Source: Halomarina pelagica (GTDB taxonomy: Archaea > Halobacteriota > Halobacteria > Halobacteriales > Haloarculaceae). From it: a stretch of DNA of 64,000 bases. The stretch covers positions 62,001-126,000 of the forward strand of contig NZ_CP100455.1 in the NCBI RefSeq assembly GCF_024228315.1. Reading direction: 5' to 3'. Shown here piece by piece: positions 42,345-51,996 of this stretch (position 1 is its first letter; each line of letters opens with the position of its first letter). Below the pieces are notes generated by a model. That model saw only the letters and a program-made list of their open reading frames with translations. It was not told the DNA's origin and ran no database searches. Both the position numbers and the translations under genes were made by a program.

Positions 42345-43547
42345 ATGCGACTGGAGACCAACGACCGCGCGGTGCTCTCGCTGACGATGCTCGGCCACGC
42401 GATGGTCCACACCTACGAACTCTCGGTGCCGCTCCTGCTCCCCCTGTGGATGGCGGAGTTCGACGCGACCGCGGCGACCGTCGGCCTCGTCGCCGGGGCC
42501 GGCTACGTGCTCTTCGGACTCGGCGCGCTGCCGGGCGGCGTCCTCGCGGACGCCCTCGGTCGACGGCCGCTCATCGTCGCCTGTCTCGTCGGCATGGGGG
42601 CGTCCTTCCTCCTGTTGAGCGTCGCGCCCACGCTGCCGTTCGTCGCGCTCGCGCTCGTCTGCTGGGGGCTGGCCGCCAGCGTCTACCATCCCGCGGGACT
42701 GTCGCTCATCAGTACCGGCGTCGAGGAGCGGGGCACCGGCTTCGCCTACCACGGCATGGCCGGCAACCTCGGCATCGCCGTCGGTCCCTTCGCGATGGCG
42801 CTGCTCCTCGTCGCCGTCGACTGGCGGACGGCGGTCGCGATCCTGGCGGTTCCGGCGCTCGTCGCCGCGGCCCTCGGCCTCCGCGTCGACGTCGACGAGA
42901 CCGCCGCCGTGCAGGCCGACGGTGGGCACGCCCCGCCGACGGATCTCGGGACGTTCCGCGAGCACTCGGTGCGACTGTTCGCCGGCGGCTTCGCGCTCGT
43001 CTTCCTCGTCGTCGCCGTCGACGGCCTGTTCTACCGCGGGATACTGACCTTCCTCCCCAGCCTGCTCGCGGACTCCGTCCCGACGGTGTCGCTCACCGGC
43101 GCGGACGTCGCCGGGTCGCGCTACGTCTACGCCGGTGTACTGATGGTCGGTCTGGTCGGCCAGTACGCCGGCGGGCGGCTCACCGATCGCGGCGACGTAG
43201 AGCGGGTACTGGCGCTCGATCTGGTCGCCCTCGCCGTCCTCGCGCTGCTGTTCGTCCCCGCCGCGAACGCCGGTCTGCTCGCGCTTCTCGCGGTGAGCGC
43301 GGCGCTCTCCGTGGTGCTGTTCGGCGAACAGCCCCTCTTGCAGGCGACCGTGGCCGAACACTCCGATCCGGGGCTCCGCGGACTGTCCTACGGCTTCATG
43401 TACATCGGCACGTTCGGCGTCGGCGCGGTCGGCGCGGCGGTCGCCGGCGCGATACTCACCTACGCCGACCGGGCGACGCTGTTCGCCGTCCTCGCCGCAG
43501 TCGCGCTGTTCGGCGCGGGGGTGGGGTTCCTCCTCGCCCGTCGCTAG
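42345..43547 (+). CDS. MFS transporter
   Basis: 400 aa from ATG 42345; a GTG at 42336 would add three residues and has equally good box spacing. Twelve hydrophobic segments with the loop GGVLADALGRRPLI near residue 63 mark the MFS fold. It imports or exports a small organic compound. It is divergent from the 2-oxoacid dehydrogenase operon and converges with the KxH enolase gene, overlapping its stop by four bases. Its group differs from the two related carriers at 11979 and 54625. Confidence 0.87.
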   Translation: MRLETNDRAVLSLTMLGHAMVHTYELSVPLLLPLWMAEFDATAATVGLVAGAGYVLFGLGALPGGVLADALGRRPLIVACLVGMGASFLLLSVAPTLPFVALALVCWGLAASVYHPAGLSLISTGVEERGTGFAYHGMAGNLGIAVGPFAMALLLVAVDWRTAVAILAVPALVAAALGLRVDVDETAAVQADGGHAPPTDLGTFREHSVRLFAGGFALVFLVVAVDGLFYRGILTFLPSLLADSVPTVSLTGADVAGSRYVYAGVLMVGLVGQYAGGRLTDRGDVERVLALDLVALAVLALLFVPAANAGLLALLAVSAALSVVLFGEQPLLQATVAEHSDPGLRGLSYGFMYIGTFGVGAVGAAVAGAILTYADRATLFAVLAAVALFGAGVGFLLARR

Positions 43548-44716
43548 TCGTAGACGCGCCCGCCGAGCGCGTTCTCCTCGACGTAGTCCCAGTCGTAGGT
43601 GACGCCGAGGCCCGGCCCGGTCTGGACCGACACGTGTCCGTCGTCGACCTCGTCCACGGCGTCCGTGTAGCCGTCGAGGTAGACCGGCGACTCGACGTGG
43701 GGCGTCCCGAAGTCCGGGCCGACGAGCCCGAGTTCGTAGTAGTTGGCGTTGCGGGTCGCCGCCATCAGCTGCCGCTGGACGGGTCCGGCGAGGTGGTACT
43801 CCACGTCGAGTCCGAACCCCTCGGCGACGCGGGCGATCTTCGTCGCGCCGGTGACGCCGCCGTCCCACTCGGGGTCGGCGCGGGCGAAGTCGGTCGCCTC
43901 GGTCGCCAGGAAGTCCGCGTGGGGCTCCAGTCCCCGCACCAGCTCGGTCATCAGGAGCGGCGTCTCCAGTCGCTGGCGGAGCTTCCGGCTGGCGTGTTGC
44001 GATCGAGTGGCCCCCCGGAGCGGGTCCTCGTACCAGAGGAACCCCTGTTCGTCGCAGGCCTTCCCCACCGTCAACGCGTCGGCGAACGTGTGGTACTCGC
44101 CGACGGGGTCGAGCATGAGGTCCATCTCGTCGCCGACGCGCTCGCCGACCGCGCGGACGATCGCCACCTCGCGGTCGACGTCCCTGTCGTCGAGCCCACC
44201 GATCGGGTGTATCTTGAACGCCCCGACGCCGCGGTCGAGACACGTCTCGGCGAAGTCGGCGTACGCGTCCGGCGAGTCCAGCCCGCCCGCCTCGCTCCCG
44301 AAGTAGGTCGAGACGTAGACCGGAAACCGCCGGCGGTAGGTGCCGAGCAGGTCGTGGATGGGGGCGTCGTGGTACTTCCCCGCGAAATCCCACAGCGCGA
44401 TGTCGAGCGGACCGATGCCCATCCGGTCGTACTTGCGGAGGGCGCGTTTCATCTCCGACCAGTGTTTCTCGCGGTGGAGCGGGTTCTTCCCGACGAGGTA
44501 GTCCGCGACCAGGTTCACCTGCGCGAACGCGGGGGAGTTGCCGCCGACGTACTCGCCGGTCACCCCCGCGTCGGTGTGGACGCGGATCCCGTAGGTGACC
44601 ATCTCCCGCGTCCGCCCGGGTTCGTAGACGGCGTCGAACCCGTGGGGGTTCGTGGTGACGTTCTCCAGCGGGTAGGTGAACTCGGTCGTCTCGATCCGTG
44701 TGACCGTCGGTGCCAT
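43544..44716 (-). CDS. Enolase-superfamily enzyme, KxH variant (paralog of 34027)
   Basis: 390 aa. Catalytic segment KIH (about 168-170), Asp in MLDPVGEYH, WYEDPLRG, Glu in MTELVRGL, RADPEWDGG, and EYHLAGPVQRQ. These features match the gene at 34027 and no other paralog, and both share a long segment around RNxNYYE near residue 325. It lies 46 bp downstream of the enolase-superfamily gene at 44763 on the same strand, so the two may be co-transcribed and act in one pathway. Substrate unknown. Confidence 0.83.
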   Translation of the reverse strand: MAPTVTRIETTEFTYPLENVTTNPHGFDAVYEPGRTREMVTYGIRVHTDAGVTGEYVGGNSPAFAQVNLVADYLVGKNPLHREKHWSEMKRALRKYDRMGIGPLDIALWDFAGKYHDAPIHDLLGTYRRRFPVYVSTYFGSEAGGLDSPDAYADFAETCLDRGVGAFKIHPIGGLDDRDVDREVAIVRAVGERVGDEMDLMLDPVGEYHTFADALTVGKACDEQGFLWYEDPLRGATRSQHASRKLRQRLETPLLMTELVRGLEPHADFLATEATDFARADPEWDGGVTGATKIARVAEGFGLDVEYHLAGPVQRQLMAATRNANYYELGLVGPDFGTPHVESPVYLDGYTDAVDEVDDGHVSVQTGPGLGVTYDWDYVEENALGGRVYD

Positions 44717-44762
44717 GCGAGGGGCACTCTCGGCGGGGGTAAGGGAGTTGCGGTGGCGGCGC

Positions 44763-45851
44763 TCACCCGTCGATTCTGTGGGCCTCGCGGGCGTCGGGGT
44801 CGATCCGACAGCCGTGGCCTGGTTCCGCCGGGAGGACGACGCGGCCGTCGCGGACGGTCGGTCCCGAGGCGAGAAGCGGCGAGGCGTCGTACTCGGGGAT
44901 GTACTCGGCGTACAGGCCGTTCGGGGCGGCGCTGACGAGGTGGGCGCTGACGGCGTAGTTGACGTGCGGCGCGAACGCGACGCCGCGGCTCTCGGCGAGG
45001 CTGGCGACCGCCCGGAGTCCCGTGACGCCGCCGCCGCGGATCAGGTCCGGCTGGGCGACGTCGACGGCGTCGGCGTCGAGCAGGTAGCGCAGTCGCTCCG
45101 GGCGGTAGAACATCTCGCCGGACGCGACGGGGACCGTCGCCGCCGCCGCGACCCGGCGGTAGCCGTCGACGTCGAACTCCGAGACGGGTTCCTCGACCCA
45201 GCCGACGTCCCGTTCGGCGAGCGCCGCGACCGCCCGCCGGGCCTCCGCGACGGTCCACGCCTGGTTGGCGTCGACGAGGATCTCGACGTCGGGACCGAGC
45301 GCCTCCCGGAGCGCGTCGACGCGGTCGAGGTCCGCCTCGAGCGACCGCGCGCCGACCTTCGTCTTGAACGCCGTGAACCCGCGGTCCGCCTGCTCCGCGT
45401 GTCGCTCGACGAGCGTCTCCAGGTCGTCGCCGGCGTCGAGGCGCGAGCAGTAGGCGGGGACCTCCCGGTCCTCGCCGCCGAGCAACCGGTAGAGCGGGAC
45501 GCCCGCCCGCTGTGCCTTGACGTCCCAGCAGGCGACGTCGATGGCAGAGCGGGGGTGCGCAGAGAACCCGAGTTCGCCCGGGTAGTAGAGCGTCCGCTCG
45601 CGCATCGCCGCGCGTAATTCCTCGGTGGCGAAGGGGTCAGCGCCGACCAGCAGGTCCGAGAACTCCCGCGCGTAGCGCGCCAGCAGGTCGGGGACCCGCC
45701 AGGTGCTGATCCACCCGGTGCCCGTCAGGCCCGCGTCGGTGTCGAGTTCGACGACGACCCAGTAGCGCTCCGTGACCGACGCCCGCGCGTCGCCGAGTTC
45801 CGACTCAAGCGGCGCGCGGAGCGCGTCGACGCGAACGTCGGTTATCTCCAC
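44763..45851 (-). CDS. Enolase-superfamily (mandelate racemase type) enzyme, paralog of 783
   Basis: 362 aa with KTK (163-165), VDANQAW, WVEEP, ASGEMF, QPDLIRGGG and APHVNYAVSAH. It is very close in length and motifs to the gene at 783, including the RSAIDVACWD and the VEYIPEYD-type segments near the C-terminus, so the pair looks like a duplication kept for related substrates. It lies between an amidase gene (upstream, gap 37 bp) and the KxH paralog. Start ATG 45851. Confidence 0.85.
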   Translation of the reverse strand: MEITDVRVDALRAPLESELGDARASVTERYWVVVELDTDAGLTGTGWISTWRVPDLLARYAREFSDLLVGADPFATEELRAAMRERTLYYPGELGFSAHPRSAIDVACWDVKAQRAGVPLYRLLGGEDREVPAYCSRLDAGDDLETLVERHAEQADRGFTAFKTKVGARSLEADLDRVDALREALGPDVEILVDANQAWTVAEARRAVAALAERDVGWVEEPVSEFDVDGYRRVAAAATVPVASGEMFYRPERLRYLLDADAVDVAQPDLIRGGGVTGLRAVASLAESRGVAFAPHVNYAVSAHLVSAAPNGLYAEYIPEYDASPLLASGPTVRDGRVVLPAEPGHGCRIDPDAREAHRIDG

Positions 45852-45888
45852 GGTCGTCGCCCCCCTCGATCGCGGTCGCGGTCGACGC

Positions 45889-47328
45889 TCATCGGGGGTA
45901 GGTGTCGGCCCACGGTCTGACGCGCTCGAACGCCGCGCTCGCCGCCAGGACGTCGTCGTCGGCGTGGCGCTGCCCGACCACCTGCATCCCGACGGGGAGC
46001 CCGTCGTCGGTCAGTCCGGCGGGGACCGACGCGACGGGGTGCCCGGAGAAGTTGAACGGCTGGGTGAGGAGCCACCCGCGTAGCGGCTCGACCTCGACGC
46101 CGTTCACGCTCGTCGGGTGCTCGCCGTGCGGGAACGGCGGCACGGCCGCGGTGGGCGTGAGGAGCAGGTCGTACGCCGCGAGGAGGGCCCGGATCCCGTC
46201 GTAGACCCGCGTTCGGACCCGTTGCGCGGCGGCGTACTCGCGGGTCGTCACCCCGTCGCTCTCGAGGATCGTCTCGACGGTGACCGGGCGGAGCAGGTCG
46301 CGGTCCTCGCCGTAGGGGTCGAGGCCCTGCCGTTCCAGCCCGTCGAAGAGGCCCTCCCAGCGGACTTTCGCGAACGTGTAGAAGGCGTTCAGGATCGCGT
46401 CCTGATCGACCCCGAGGTCCGGATCGACGCGCTCGACGGACGCGCCGGCGTCCTCGAAGGCGTCGGCGGCGTCCTCGACGACCTCCTCGACGGTCGGTTC
46501 GACGGGGTAGCCCCCGAGGTCGGGGCTGTAGGCTATCGAGCGGCCGTCGACGCCGCGCTCGGTCGCGGCGAGGTAGTCGCCGGGGTCGTCGGGGAGCGAG
46601 AAGGGGTCCGCCGGGTGCTGGCCCGCCATCACGTCGAGCATGAGCGCGGCGTCCTCGACGGTGCGCGCCATCGGCCCGACGTGCGAGAACGGCGTCCCCG
46701 CCTCGAAGGCGTCCGGACGGCTCACGCGGGGGACGCGCCCGAACGACGGCTTCAGGCCGTAGACGCCGCAGAACGCCGCGGGCGTCCGGATGGACCCGCC
46801 CGTGTCCGACCCCTGCGCCAGCGGGGCCATCCCGGCGGCCAGGGCCGCCCCCGCGCCGCCGGAGGAGCCGCCGGCGTTCAGCCCGGGCGCGAACGGCGTC
46901 GACGTCGGTCCGGCGACGAGGTTGTCCGTCGTACAGCCGAGCCCGAACTCGGGCGTGTTCGTCTTTCCGACGACGACGGCCCCGGCGTCGAGCAGTCGAT
47001 CCACGAACGGTTCGTTCTCCTCGGCGACGTTGTCCTCGAACAGGCGCGACCCGAACGTCGTCCGGACGCCCGCGATCCCGTCCAGGTCCTTGATCGCGAC
47101 GGGGACGCCGTGGAGCGGGCCGAGGTCGTCGCCCGCTTCGACGGCGCGTTCGGCCGCCCTGGCGGCCTCGCGCGCTCGCTCCTCGGTGACGGTGACGTAG
47201 GCGTTGACCTCGCCGTCGCGGTCCGCGATGCGGTCTATGTGCGCCTCCACCACCTCGACGGGTGACAGCGACCCGTCCCGGATCCGTCTCGCCAGCTCGA
47301 CCGCCGACGCGTACCACAGGTCTGACAT
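45889..47328 (-). CDS. Amidase signature family protein
   Basis: 479 aa. The Ser-Ser-Lys catalytic set is visible: Lys in VAIKDL near residue 78, Ser in GGSSGGAGAAL near 152 and the nucleophile Ser in DTGGSIRTPA near 175. Amidase-signature enzymes hydrolyse amides of carboxylic acids; GatA of tRNA amidotransferase is a relative but is usually with gatB or gatC, absent here. It may release an acid from an amide for the enolase-superfamily enzymes encoded just downstream. Start ATG 47328. Confidence 0.88.
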   Translation of the reverse strand: MSDLWYASAVELARRIRDGSLSPVEVVEAHIDRIADRDGEVNAYVTVTEERAREAARAAERAVEAGDDLGPLHGVPVAIKDLDGIAGVRTTFGSRLFEDNVAEENEPFVDRLLDAGAVVVGKTNTPEFGLGCTTDNLVAGPTSTPFAPGLNAGGSSGGAGAALAAGMAPLAQGSDTGGSIRTPAAFCGVYGLKPSFGRVPRVSRPDAFEAGTPFSHVGPMARTVEDAALMLDVMAGQHPADPFSLPDDPGDYLAATERGVDGRSIAYSPDLGGYPVEPTVEEVVEDAADAFEDAGASVERVDPDLGVDQDAILNAFYTFAKVRWEGLFDGLERQGLDPYGEDRDLLRPVTVETILESDGVTTREYAAAQRVRTRVYDGIRALLAAYDLLLTPTAAVPPFPHGEHPTSVNGVEVEPLRGWLLTQPFNFSGHPVASVPAGLTDDGLPVGMQVVGQRHADDDVLAASAAFERVRPWADTYPR

Positions 47329-47389
47329 ACCCTCCGGTGGACCAGCGAGGTGAAAAAGCTAGCCCGGCCAGCCCTGCGCGCGGGGCCGC

Positions 47390-48166
47390 TCACCGCAGCG
47401 CGTCGATCCGGTCGCCCAGCACCTCCCTGACCGCGCCGACCTCGTCGCCGACGCGGAGGACGGTGTACCCGTCGTCGATGGCCGCCGCCGCCGCCTCGGT
47501 GTCGTGTCTCGGCGCGCCGAACGGCACGCCCGCGTCGAGGCAGGCCGATTCCACGCGCTCGATGGCCGCCGCGACCTCGGGGTGGTCGGTCTCCCGGGGG
47601 TGGCCCATCGAGATGGAGAGGTCGTTCGCGCCGATGAAGACGAAGCCCAGGTGCGCCACCGAGAGGATCTCCTCGACGCTCTCGACGGCCGAGCGACGCT
47701 CTATCATCGCGCCGACGAGCACCTGTCCGTCCTGCCGTTCGGTGAAGCCCTCCGCGTCCGCGCCCCACTTCGTCGGACGGCCGCCGCCCCACCCGCGGTT
47801 TCCGGGCTCGCCGTCGAACTCGAACCGGGCCGCCCGGACGGCACGCTCGACCTGGTCGGCCGACTCCACCTGCGGGACCAGGAGCGTCGTGACGCCCGTA
47901 TCGAGCACCTTGTGGACGAGCGGCGACTCCGCGTGCGGGACGCGAACCAGGAGTTCGACGTCGGCGATCTCGGCCGCCCTGACGAGCGCGTCGAAGGCGG
48001 TGCCGTCGTAGGGGCTCGGCCCCGCGTGCTCGAGATCGAGCCAGACGAAGTCGTACCCTAACTGTCCGTACACCTCGACGAGGACCGGCGACGCGGTCTC
48101 GGCGCGCGCGCCGAGGACGATCTCGCCGGACTCCAGTCGACTCCGAACCTCGTTCTCACCGTTCAT
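47390..48166 (-). CDS. HpcH/HpaI aldolase family protein, variant with long loop
   Basis: 258 aa. LDLEHAG with the His near 44, RVPHAE near 70, PQVESADQ near 96, ERRSAVES with the metal Glu, and GANDLSISMG with the metal Asp near 184. Compared with the canonical copy at 29298, the PPxGxRG loop is replaced by a longer FDGEPGNRGWGGG segment that is shared with the gene at 62503. It likely cleaves a 4-hydroxy-2-oxo acid to pyruvate. Start ATG 48166 is preferred over longer frames; a CTTTGCC box lies about 27 bp upstream. Confidence 0.85.
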   Translation of the reverse strand: MNGENEVRSRLESGEIVLGARAETASPVLVEVYGQLGYDFVWLDLEHAGPSPYDGTAFDALVRAAEIADVELLVRVPHAESPLVHKVLDTGVTTLLVPQVESADQVERAVRAARFEFDGEPGNRGWGGGRPTKWGADAEGFTERQDGQVLVGAMIERRSAVESVEEILSVAHLGFVFIGANDLSISMGHPRETDHPEVAAAIERVESACLDAGVPFGAPRHDTEAAAAAIDDGYTVLRVGDEVGAVREVLGDRIDALR

Positions 48167-48318
48167 GCCCGTCCCACTCACGAACCGACGGCAAAGCCCT
48201 TTGGGTCGCTCACCCGACGGCGAGCGCGTCACGACGATGCGTCAGACAGTGTCAGGCATACACTTAACACGTGTCGGGTCGGACGTGGGAGCGTTCCGGA
48301 TCCGTCCGAGCGATCACC
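48167..48318. promoter_or_regulatory. Divergent promoter region, HpaI aldolase / DapA
   Basis: Besides the minus-strand box near 48193, a plus-strand box (CATACACTTAAC, about 48257-48268) lies some 50 bp before ATG 48319, so this gene may have a leader of about 30 nt. CAGACAGTGTCAG (48243-48255) differs by one base from a sequence in the inverted repeat at 59850-59862. Confidence 0.35.
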
Positions 48319-49233
48319 ATGACCGAGATACGCGGAGTCGTTCCACCGATCGTAACGCCGTTCGACGAGACGGGCGCGGTCGACGCCGACGCCCTGCGCG
48401 AGGAGATACGGTACCACCTCGACGCGGGCGTCAACGGCGTCTCCGTCGCCGGCAGCACCGGCGAGGGCAACGCCCTCTCGGTCGACGAACACGAAGCGGT
48501 GTACAGCATAGCGACCGAGGAGGCGGACGGCGAGGTCCCCGTCGTCGCGGGCGTCATCGCGACGAGCGCCCGCGAGGCGACCGCGAAGGCCGAACGCGCC
48601 CGGGACGTCGGCGCGGACGCCGTCATGGCGACGCCGCCGCACTACGAGCGGCCCACCGACGACGGTCTCGTCGACTACTTCGCGGCCGTGGGGGACGCCG
48701 CCGGGCTGCCCATCCTCATCTACGACGTCATCGAGAAAGTCGACGTGACGGCCGAACTGGCCGCCCGAATCGCCGAGGAAGTACCCGAACTGTACGGCAT
48801 CAAGCAGAGCGGCGGCGACATGCACGGCCTGGCGAACATGCTCACCACCGTCGGCGACGACCTGACGGTCCTGACGGCCCTCGACGACCTGCTCTTTCCC
48901 TCGTACGTCCTCGGCGCGGAGGGGACCATCGGCGGCGTCACCTCCATCTACCCCCGGGTGAGCGTCGACCTCTGGGAGGCCGTCCAGGTCGGCGACGTCG
49001 ACCGGGCGCGAACCATCCACGAGGCCACGCTCCCGCTGGCTAGGGCCGCGGTGTGGGACCGCGAGGGCAACTACCCCGGCGGCGTGAAGGCGGCCATCGA
49101 GATCCTCGGTCGGAACCCCGGTCGTCCGCGAAACCCCATCGTCGAGTCGTCGGGCGCGGACCGGAGGCGAATCGCCGCCGCCGTCGAGACCATGCGCGCC
49201 CGGGGCGTCCACGAGTCCTCCGTGAAGGGATAG
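48319..49233 (+). CDS. DapA-family lyase
   Basis: 304 aa. AGSTGEGNAL near residue 45 holds the Ser-Thr pair, the Tyr is in ILIYDVIE near 135, and the Schiff-base Lys in YGIKQSGGD near 161. This is the second of three DapA-type genes. It stands directly before the glucarate-dehydratase-like gene (43 bp gap), so it may act on 5-keto-4-deoxyglucarate or a related product. Start ATG 48319; the upstream frame to 48271 is not supported by homology-like composition. Confidence 0.88.
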   Translation: MTEIRGVVPPIVTPFDETGAVDADALREEIRYHLDAGVNGVSVAGSTGEGNALSVDEHEAVYSIATEEADGEVPVVAGVIATSAREATAKAERARDVGADAVMATPPHYERPTDDGLVDYFAAVGDAAGLPILIYDVIEKVDVTAELAARIAEEVPELYGIKQSGGDMHGLANMLTTVGDDLTVLTALDDLLFPSYVLGAEGTIGGVTSIYPRVSVDLWEAVQVGDVDRARTIHEATLPLARAAVWDREGNYPGGVKAAIEILGRNPGRPRNPIVESSGADRRRIAAAVETMRARGVHESSVKG

Positions 49234-49276
49234 CACACCGGTATCTTTATCCCGACGCTCGCCGGCGAGGCCGACC

Positions 49277-50500
49277 ATGGAGATAGCCGAGATGGAGGTG
49301 ATCCCGGTCGCCCACCGGGAACCGCCGCTCCGGAACTCGTGGGGGGCGCACAGCGAACTCGCCGCGCGGACGATCGTCCGCGTGACGACGAGGGACGGCG
49401 AGGTCGGCGTCGGCGAGACGTACGGCGACGAGCGGGTCGTCGACGCCCTCGAGGGGGCCGTCGATCTGGTGGAGGGGCGCGACCCCTACGAGGTCCGCCC
49501 GCTCGAACTCCGCCTGCAGGACCCGATGGTCTACGGCGCGATCGACACCGCTCTCGTCGACCTGCTCGGCAGGGCCCACGACGAACCCGCGTACAACGTC
49601 CTCGGCGGTCGCGTCCGCGACGAGGTGGCGTTCTCGGGCTACCTCTTCTACAAGTACGCGGACTCGGATCCGGACGCCGCCGCCGTCGCGCCGGGGGAGG
49701 TGCTCTCGGCGGAGGCGATGGTCGAGGAGGCCCGCCAGTTCGTCGACCTCGGGGGGTTCGAGACGCTGAAGGTGAAGGGCGGCGTCCTCCCCCCCGACGA
49801 GGAGGTGCGGACGCTCGAACTGCTCGCCGAGGAGTTCGGTCGCGACACGCCCCTCCGCATCGATCCGAACGGGACGTGGAGCGTCGAGACGGCGGTGCGC
49901 CTGGCGACGCGCCTCAGAGAGCTAGACCTGAACCTCCAGTTCCTCGAGGACCCCGTGCCGTCGATGAACGCCCACGCCCGGCTCAAGCGCCGCGTCGACT
50001 ACCCGGTGGCGACCAACATGTTCGTCACCGAGTTCGACCACATCGCGCCCGCGGTCGAACTGGACGCCGTCGACGTCGTCCTGAGCGACCACCACTACTG
50101 GGGCGGAATGCGCGGCAACGTCCGCCTCGACGATGTCGCGGGGACGTTCGACCTCGGGATCGGGATGCACTCGAACTCCCACCTCGGGGTGAGCATGGCC
50201 GCGATGGCGCACGTCGCCGCCGCGATGCCCGCCCTCCGCTACGCCTGCGACTCGCACTACCCGTGGATGGCGGACGACGTGGTGACCGACCCGCTCTCGT
50301 TCGAGGACGGGTGCATCGAACCGGAGGGTCCCGGTCTCGGCGTCGAACTCGACGAGGGGGAACTCCAGCGCCTCCACGAGCGGTACGAGGAGGGCGATCC
50401 GCTGGCGTACTCGTCGGTGTCGTCGATGGCGGCCGAGTACGCCGACGCGATGGCCGACGTCGGCCGCTCGGACTGGCTGCCGAACAAACCGCGCTGGTAG
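49277..50500 (+). CDS. Glucarate dehydratase-like enolase-superfamily enzyme
   Basis: 407 aa, near the length of glucarate dehydratases. The motifs fit that subgroup specifically: LKVKGGVL (Lys 165/167), RIDPNGTWS (Asp 196), FLEDPVPSMN, NMFVTEF, LSDHHYWGG, and GMHSNSHLGVS with His 298 near the C-terminal third. GlucD converts D-glucarate or L-idarate to 5-keto-4-deoxyglucarate. It is preceded by a DapA-family gene, which could convert that product to 2-oxoglutarate semialdehyde or cleave it. TATA box GTATCTTTATC lies about 30 bp upstream. Confidence 0.9.
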   Translation: MEIAEMEVIPVAHREPPLRNSWGAHSELAARTIVRVTTRDGEVGVGETYGDERVVDALEGAVDLVEGRDPYEVRPLELRLQDPMVYGAIDTALVDLLGRAHDEPAYNVLGGRVRDEVAFSGYLFYKYADSDPDAAAVAPGEVLSAEAMVEEARQFVDLGGFETLKVKGGVLPPDEEVRTLELLAEEFGRDTPLRIDPNGTWSVETAVRLATRLRELDLNLQFLEDPVPSMNAHARLKRRVDYPVATNMFVTEFDHIAPAVELDAVDVVLSDHHYWGGMRGNVRLDDVAGTFDLGIGMHSNSHLGVSMAAMAHVAAAMPALRYACDSHYPWMADDVVTDPLSFEDGCIEPEGPGLGVELDEGELQRLHERYEEGDPLAYSSVSSMAAEYADAMADVGRSDWLPNKPRW

Positions 50501-50559
50501 CCGCGCGGCCGCCGTCGATCCGTGACAACGCTTAACCGGGCGTGCTCGTATCTCACGGC

Positions 50560-51957
50560 ATGAGCGAAACCGAGACCGGCTACGACTGTCGCTTCCTGGC
50601 CGACGTCGTCGACGAGGGTCGGGTGAGCTTCGAGGAGAGCCGCCGCGAGCAGTACGCCGTCGACGCCGGGCCGCACGACCCGCGAACGCCGGACGCGGTG
50701 GTCTGGCCCGCCGACGCCGCGGAGGTGTCCCGCGTCCTCGCGGCGGCGAACGAGCGCGGCGTCCCCGTCACCCCGTGGTCGGGCGGGTCGAGCCTCGAAG
50801 GCAACCCCATCCCCGTCGAGGGCGGCGTCGTGCTCGACGTCTACGGGATGGACGAGGTGTCGGTCCGCGCCGAGGACCTCCAGGTCGTCGTCGGCCCCGG
50901 CGTCGTCTACGACGACCTGAACGAGACGCTGGCCCGCGAGGGCCTGCGCTTCCCGCCGGGCATCTCGAGCGGCGACGTCGCCACGATCGGCGGCATGATC
51001 GCCAACAACGCGAGCGGGTTCAACGCCGTCCGCTACGGCGAGACGCGCGACCACGTCCGCCGACTCGAGGTCGTCCTCCCCGACGGTCGAATCGTCGAGT
51101 GCGGCCGCGACGTCGTGAAGACCTCCGCGGGCTACAGCCTCAAGGACCTCTTCGTCGGCAGCGAGGGGACGCTCGGCGTCGTCACCGAGGCGACGCTCGC
51201 CGTCGAGGGTATCCCCGAACACCGTCGGGCGGCGCTCGTGACGTTCTCGACCGAGCGCGACGCGAGCAGCGCCGTCTCCGAGGTCATCCGCTTCGGCGTC
51301 CGCCCGGGTGCCATCGAGTACCTCAGCGCGCCGACCGTCGGGATACTCGACGAGTACGACCCCGACCTGGGGCTGGAGGTCGCACCGACGCTGATCGTCG
51401 AACTCCACGCCAACAACCGGGGGATCGACGAGGACGTCGCGTTCGTCCGCGACATCTGCGAGGACAACGGCGCGACGGGGTGGAACGCCGCCGCCGGGGA
51501 CGAGATGGACGAGGTCTGGCGCGCGCGCCGCGAGGCGTACACGGCCATCCGCACCCACCGCGAGGGCCTCGAGCCGGTCCTCGTCGGCGACGTCGTGGTC
51601 CCCATCTCGCGGTACCCTGACGTCGTCGAGGCCGTCGCCGAGGCGAGCGCCGACCTCGACCTGCTCTGTCCGGCCGTCGGCCACGCGGGCGACGGTAACC
51701 TCCACTACACGCCGATCGTCGACCGTGACGACGAAGACGAGGTGTCGCGGGCGTTCGAACTGAACGACCGCATCGTGACGCGAGCCATCGAAATGGGCGG
51801 GACGGCGACGGGCGAACACGGCGTCGGCATCGGGAAGCGGAAGTTCATGGAACGAGAACACGGCGCGGCCCTGGAGCTGATGCGCGACATCAAGGAGATC
51901 GTCGACCCCAACGGCATCATGAACCCGGGGAAGGTCATCCCGGACGCGACCGAGTGA
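50560..51957 (+). CDS. FAD-linked 2-hydroxyacid dehydrogenase (GlcD / D-lactate dehydrogenase type)
   Basis: 465 aa. The FAD-binding PCMH domain has PWSGGSSLEGNPIP near 75 and GPGVVYDDLN near 120, and the C-terminal domain holds the VGHAGDGNLHY motif near 380 with GEHGVGIGKRKF near 418. These enzymes oxidise glycolate, D-lactate or similar 2-hydroxy acids. It could feed the Lut proteins or the 2-oxoacid dehydrogenase. The next gene is an amidase 39 bp downstream with its own TATA box. Start ATG 50560 with CGCTTAACC about 27 bp upstream. Confidence 0.92.
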   Translation: MSETETGYDCRFLADVVDEGRVSFEESRREQYAVDAGPHDPRTPDAVVWPADAAEVSRVLAAANERGVPVTPWSGGSSLEGNPIPVEGGVVLDVYGMDEVSVRAEDLQVVVGPGVVYDDLNETLAREGLRFPPGISSGDVATIGGMIANNASGFNAVRYGETRDHVRRLEVVLPDGRIVECGRDVVKTSAGYSLKDLFVGSEGTLGVVTEATLAVEGIPEHRRAALVTFSTERDASSAVSEVIRFGVRPGAIEYLSAPTVGILDEYDPDLGLEVAPTLIVELHANNRGIDEDVAFVRDICEDNGATGWNAAAGDEMDEVWRARREAYTAIRTHREGLEPVLVGDVVVPISRYPDVVEAVAEASADLDLLCPAVGHAGDGNLHYTPIVDRDDEDEVSRAFELNDRIVTRAIEMGGTATGEHGVGIGKRKFMEREHGAALELMRDIKEIVDPNGIMNPGKVIPDATE

Positions 51958-51996
51958 GGGTGAGGAGTTAACTGCCCCAGTGCCGAGGTACGCCAC

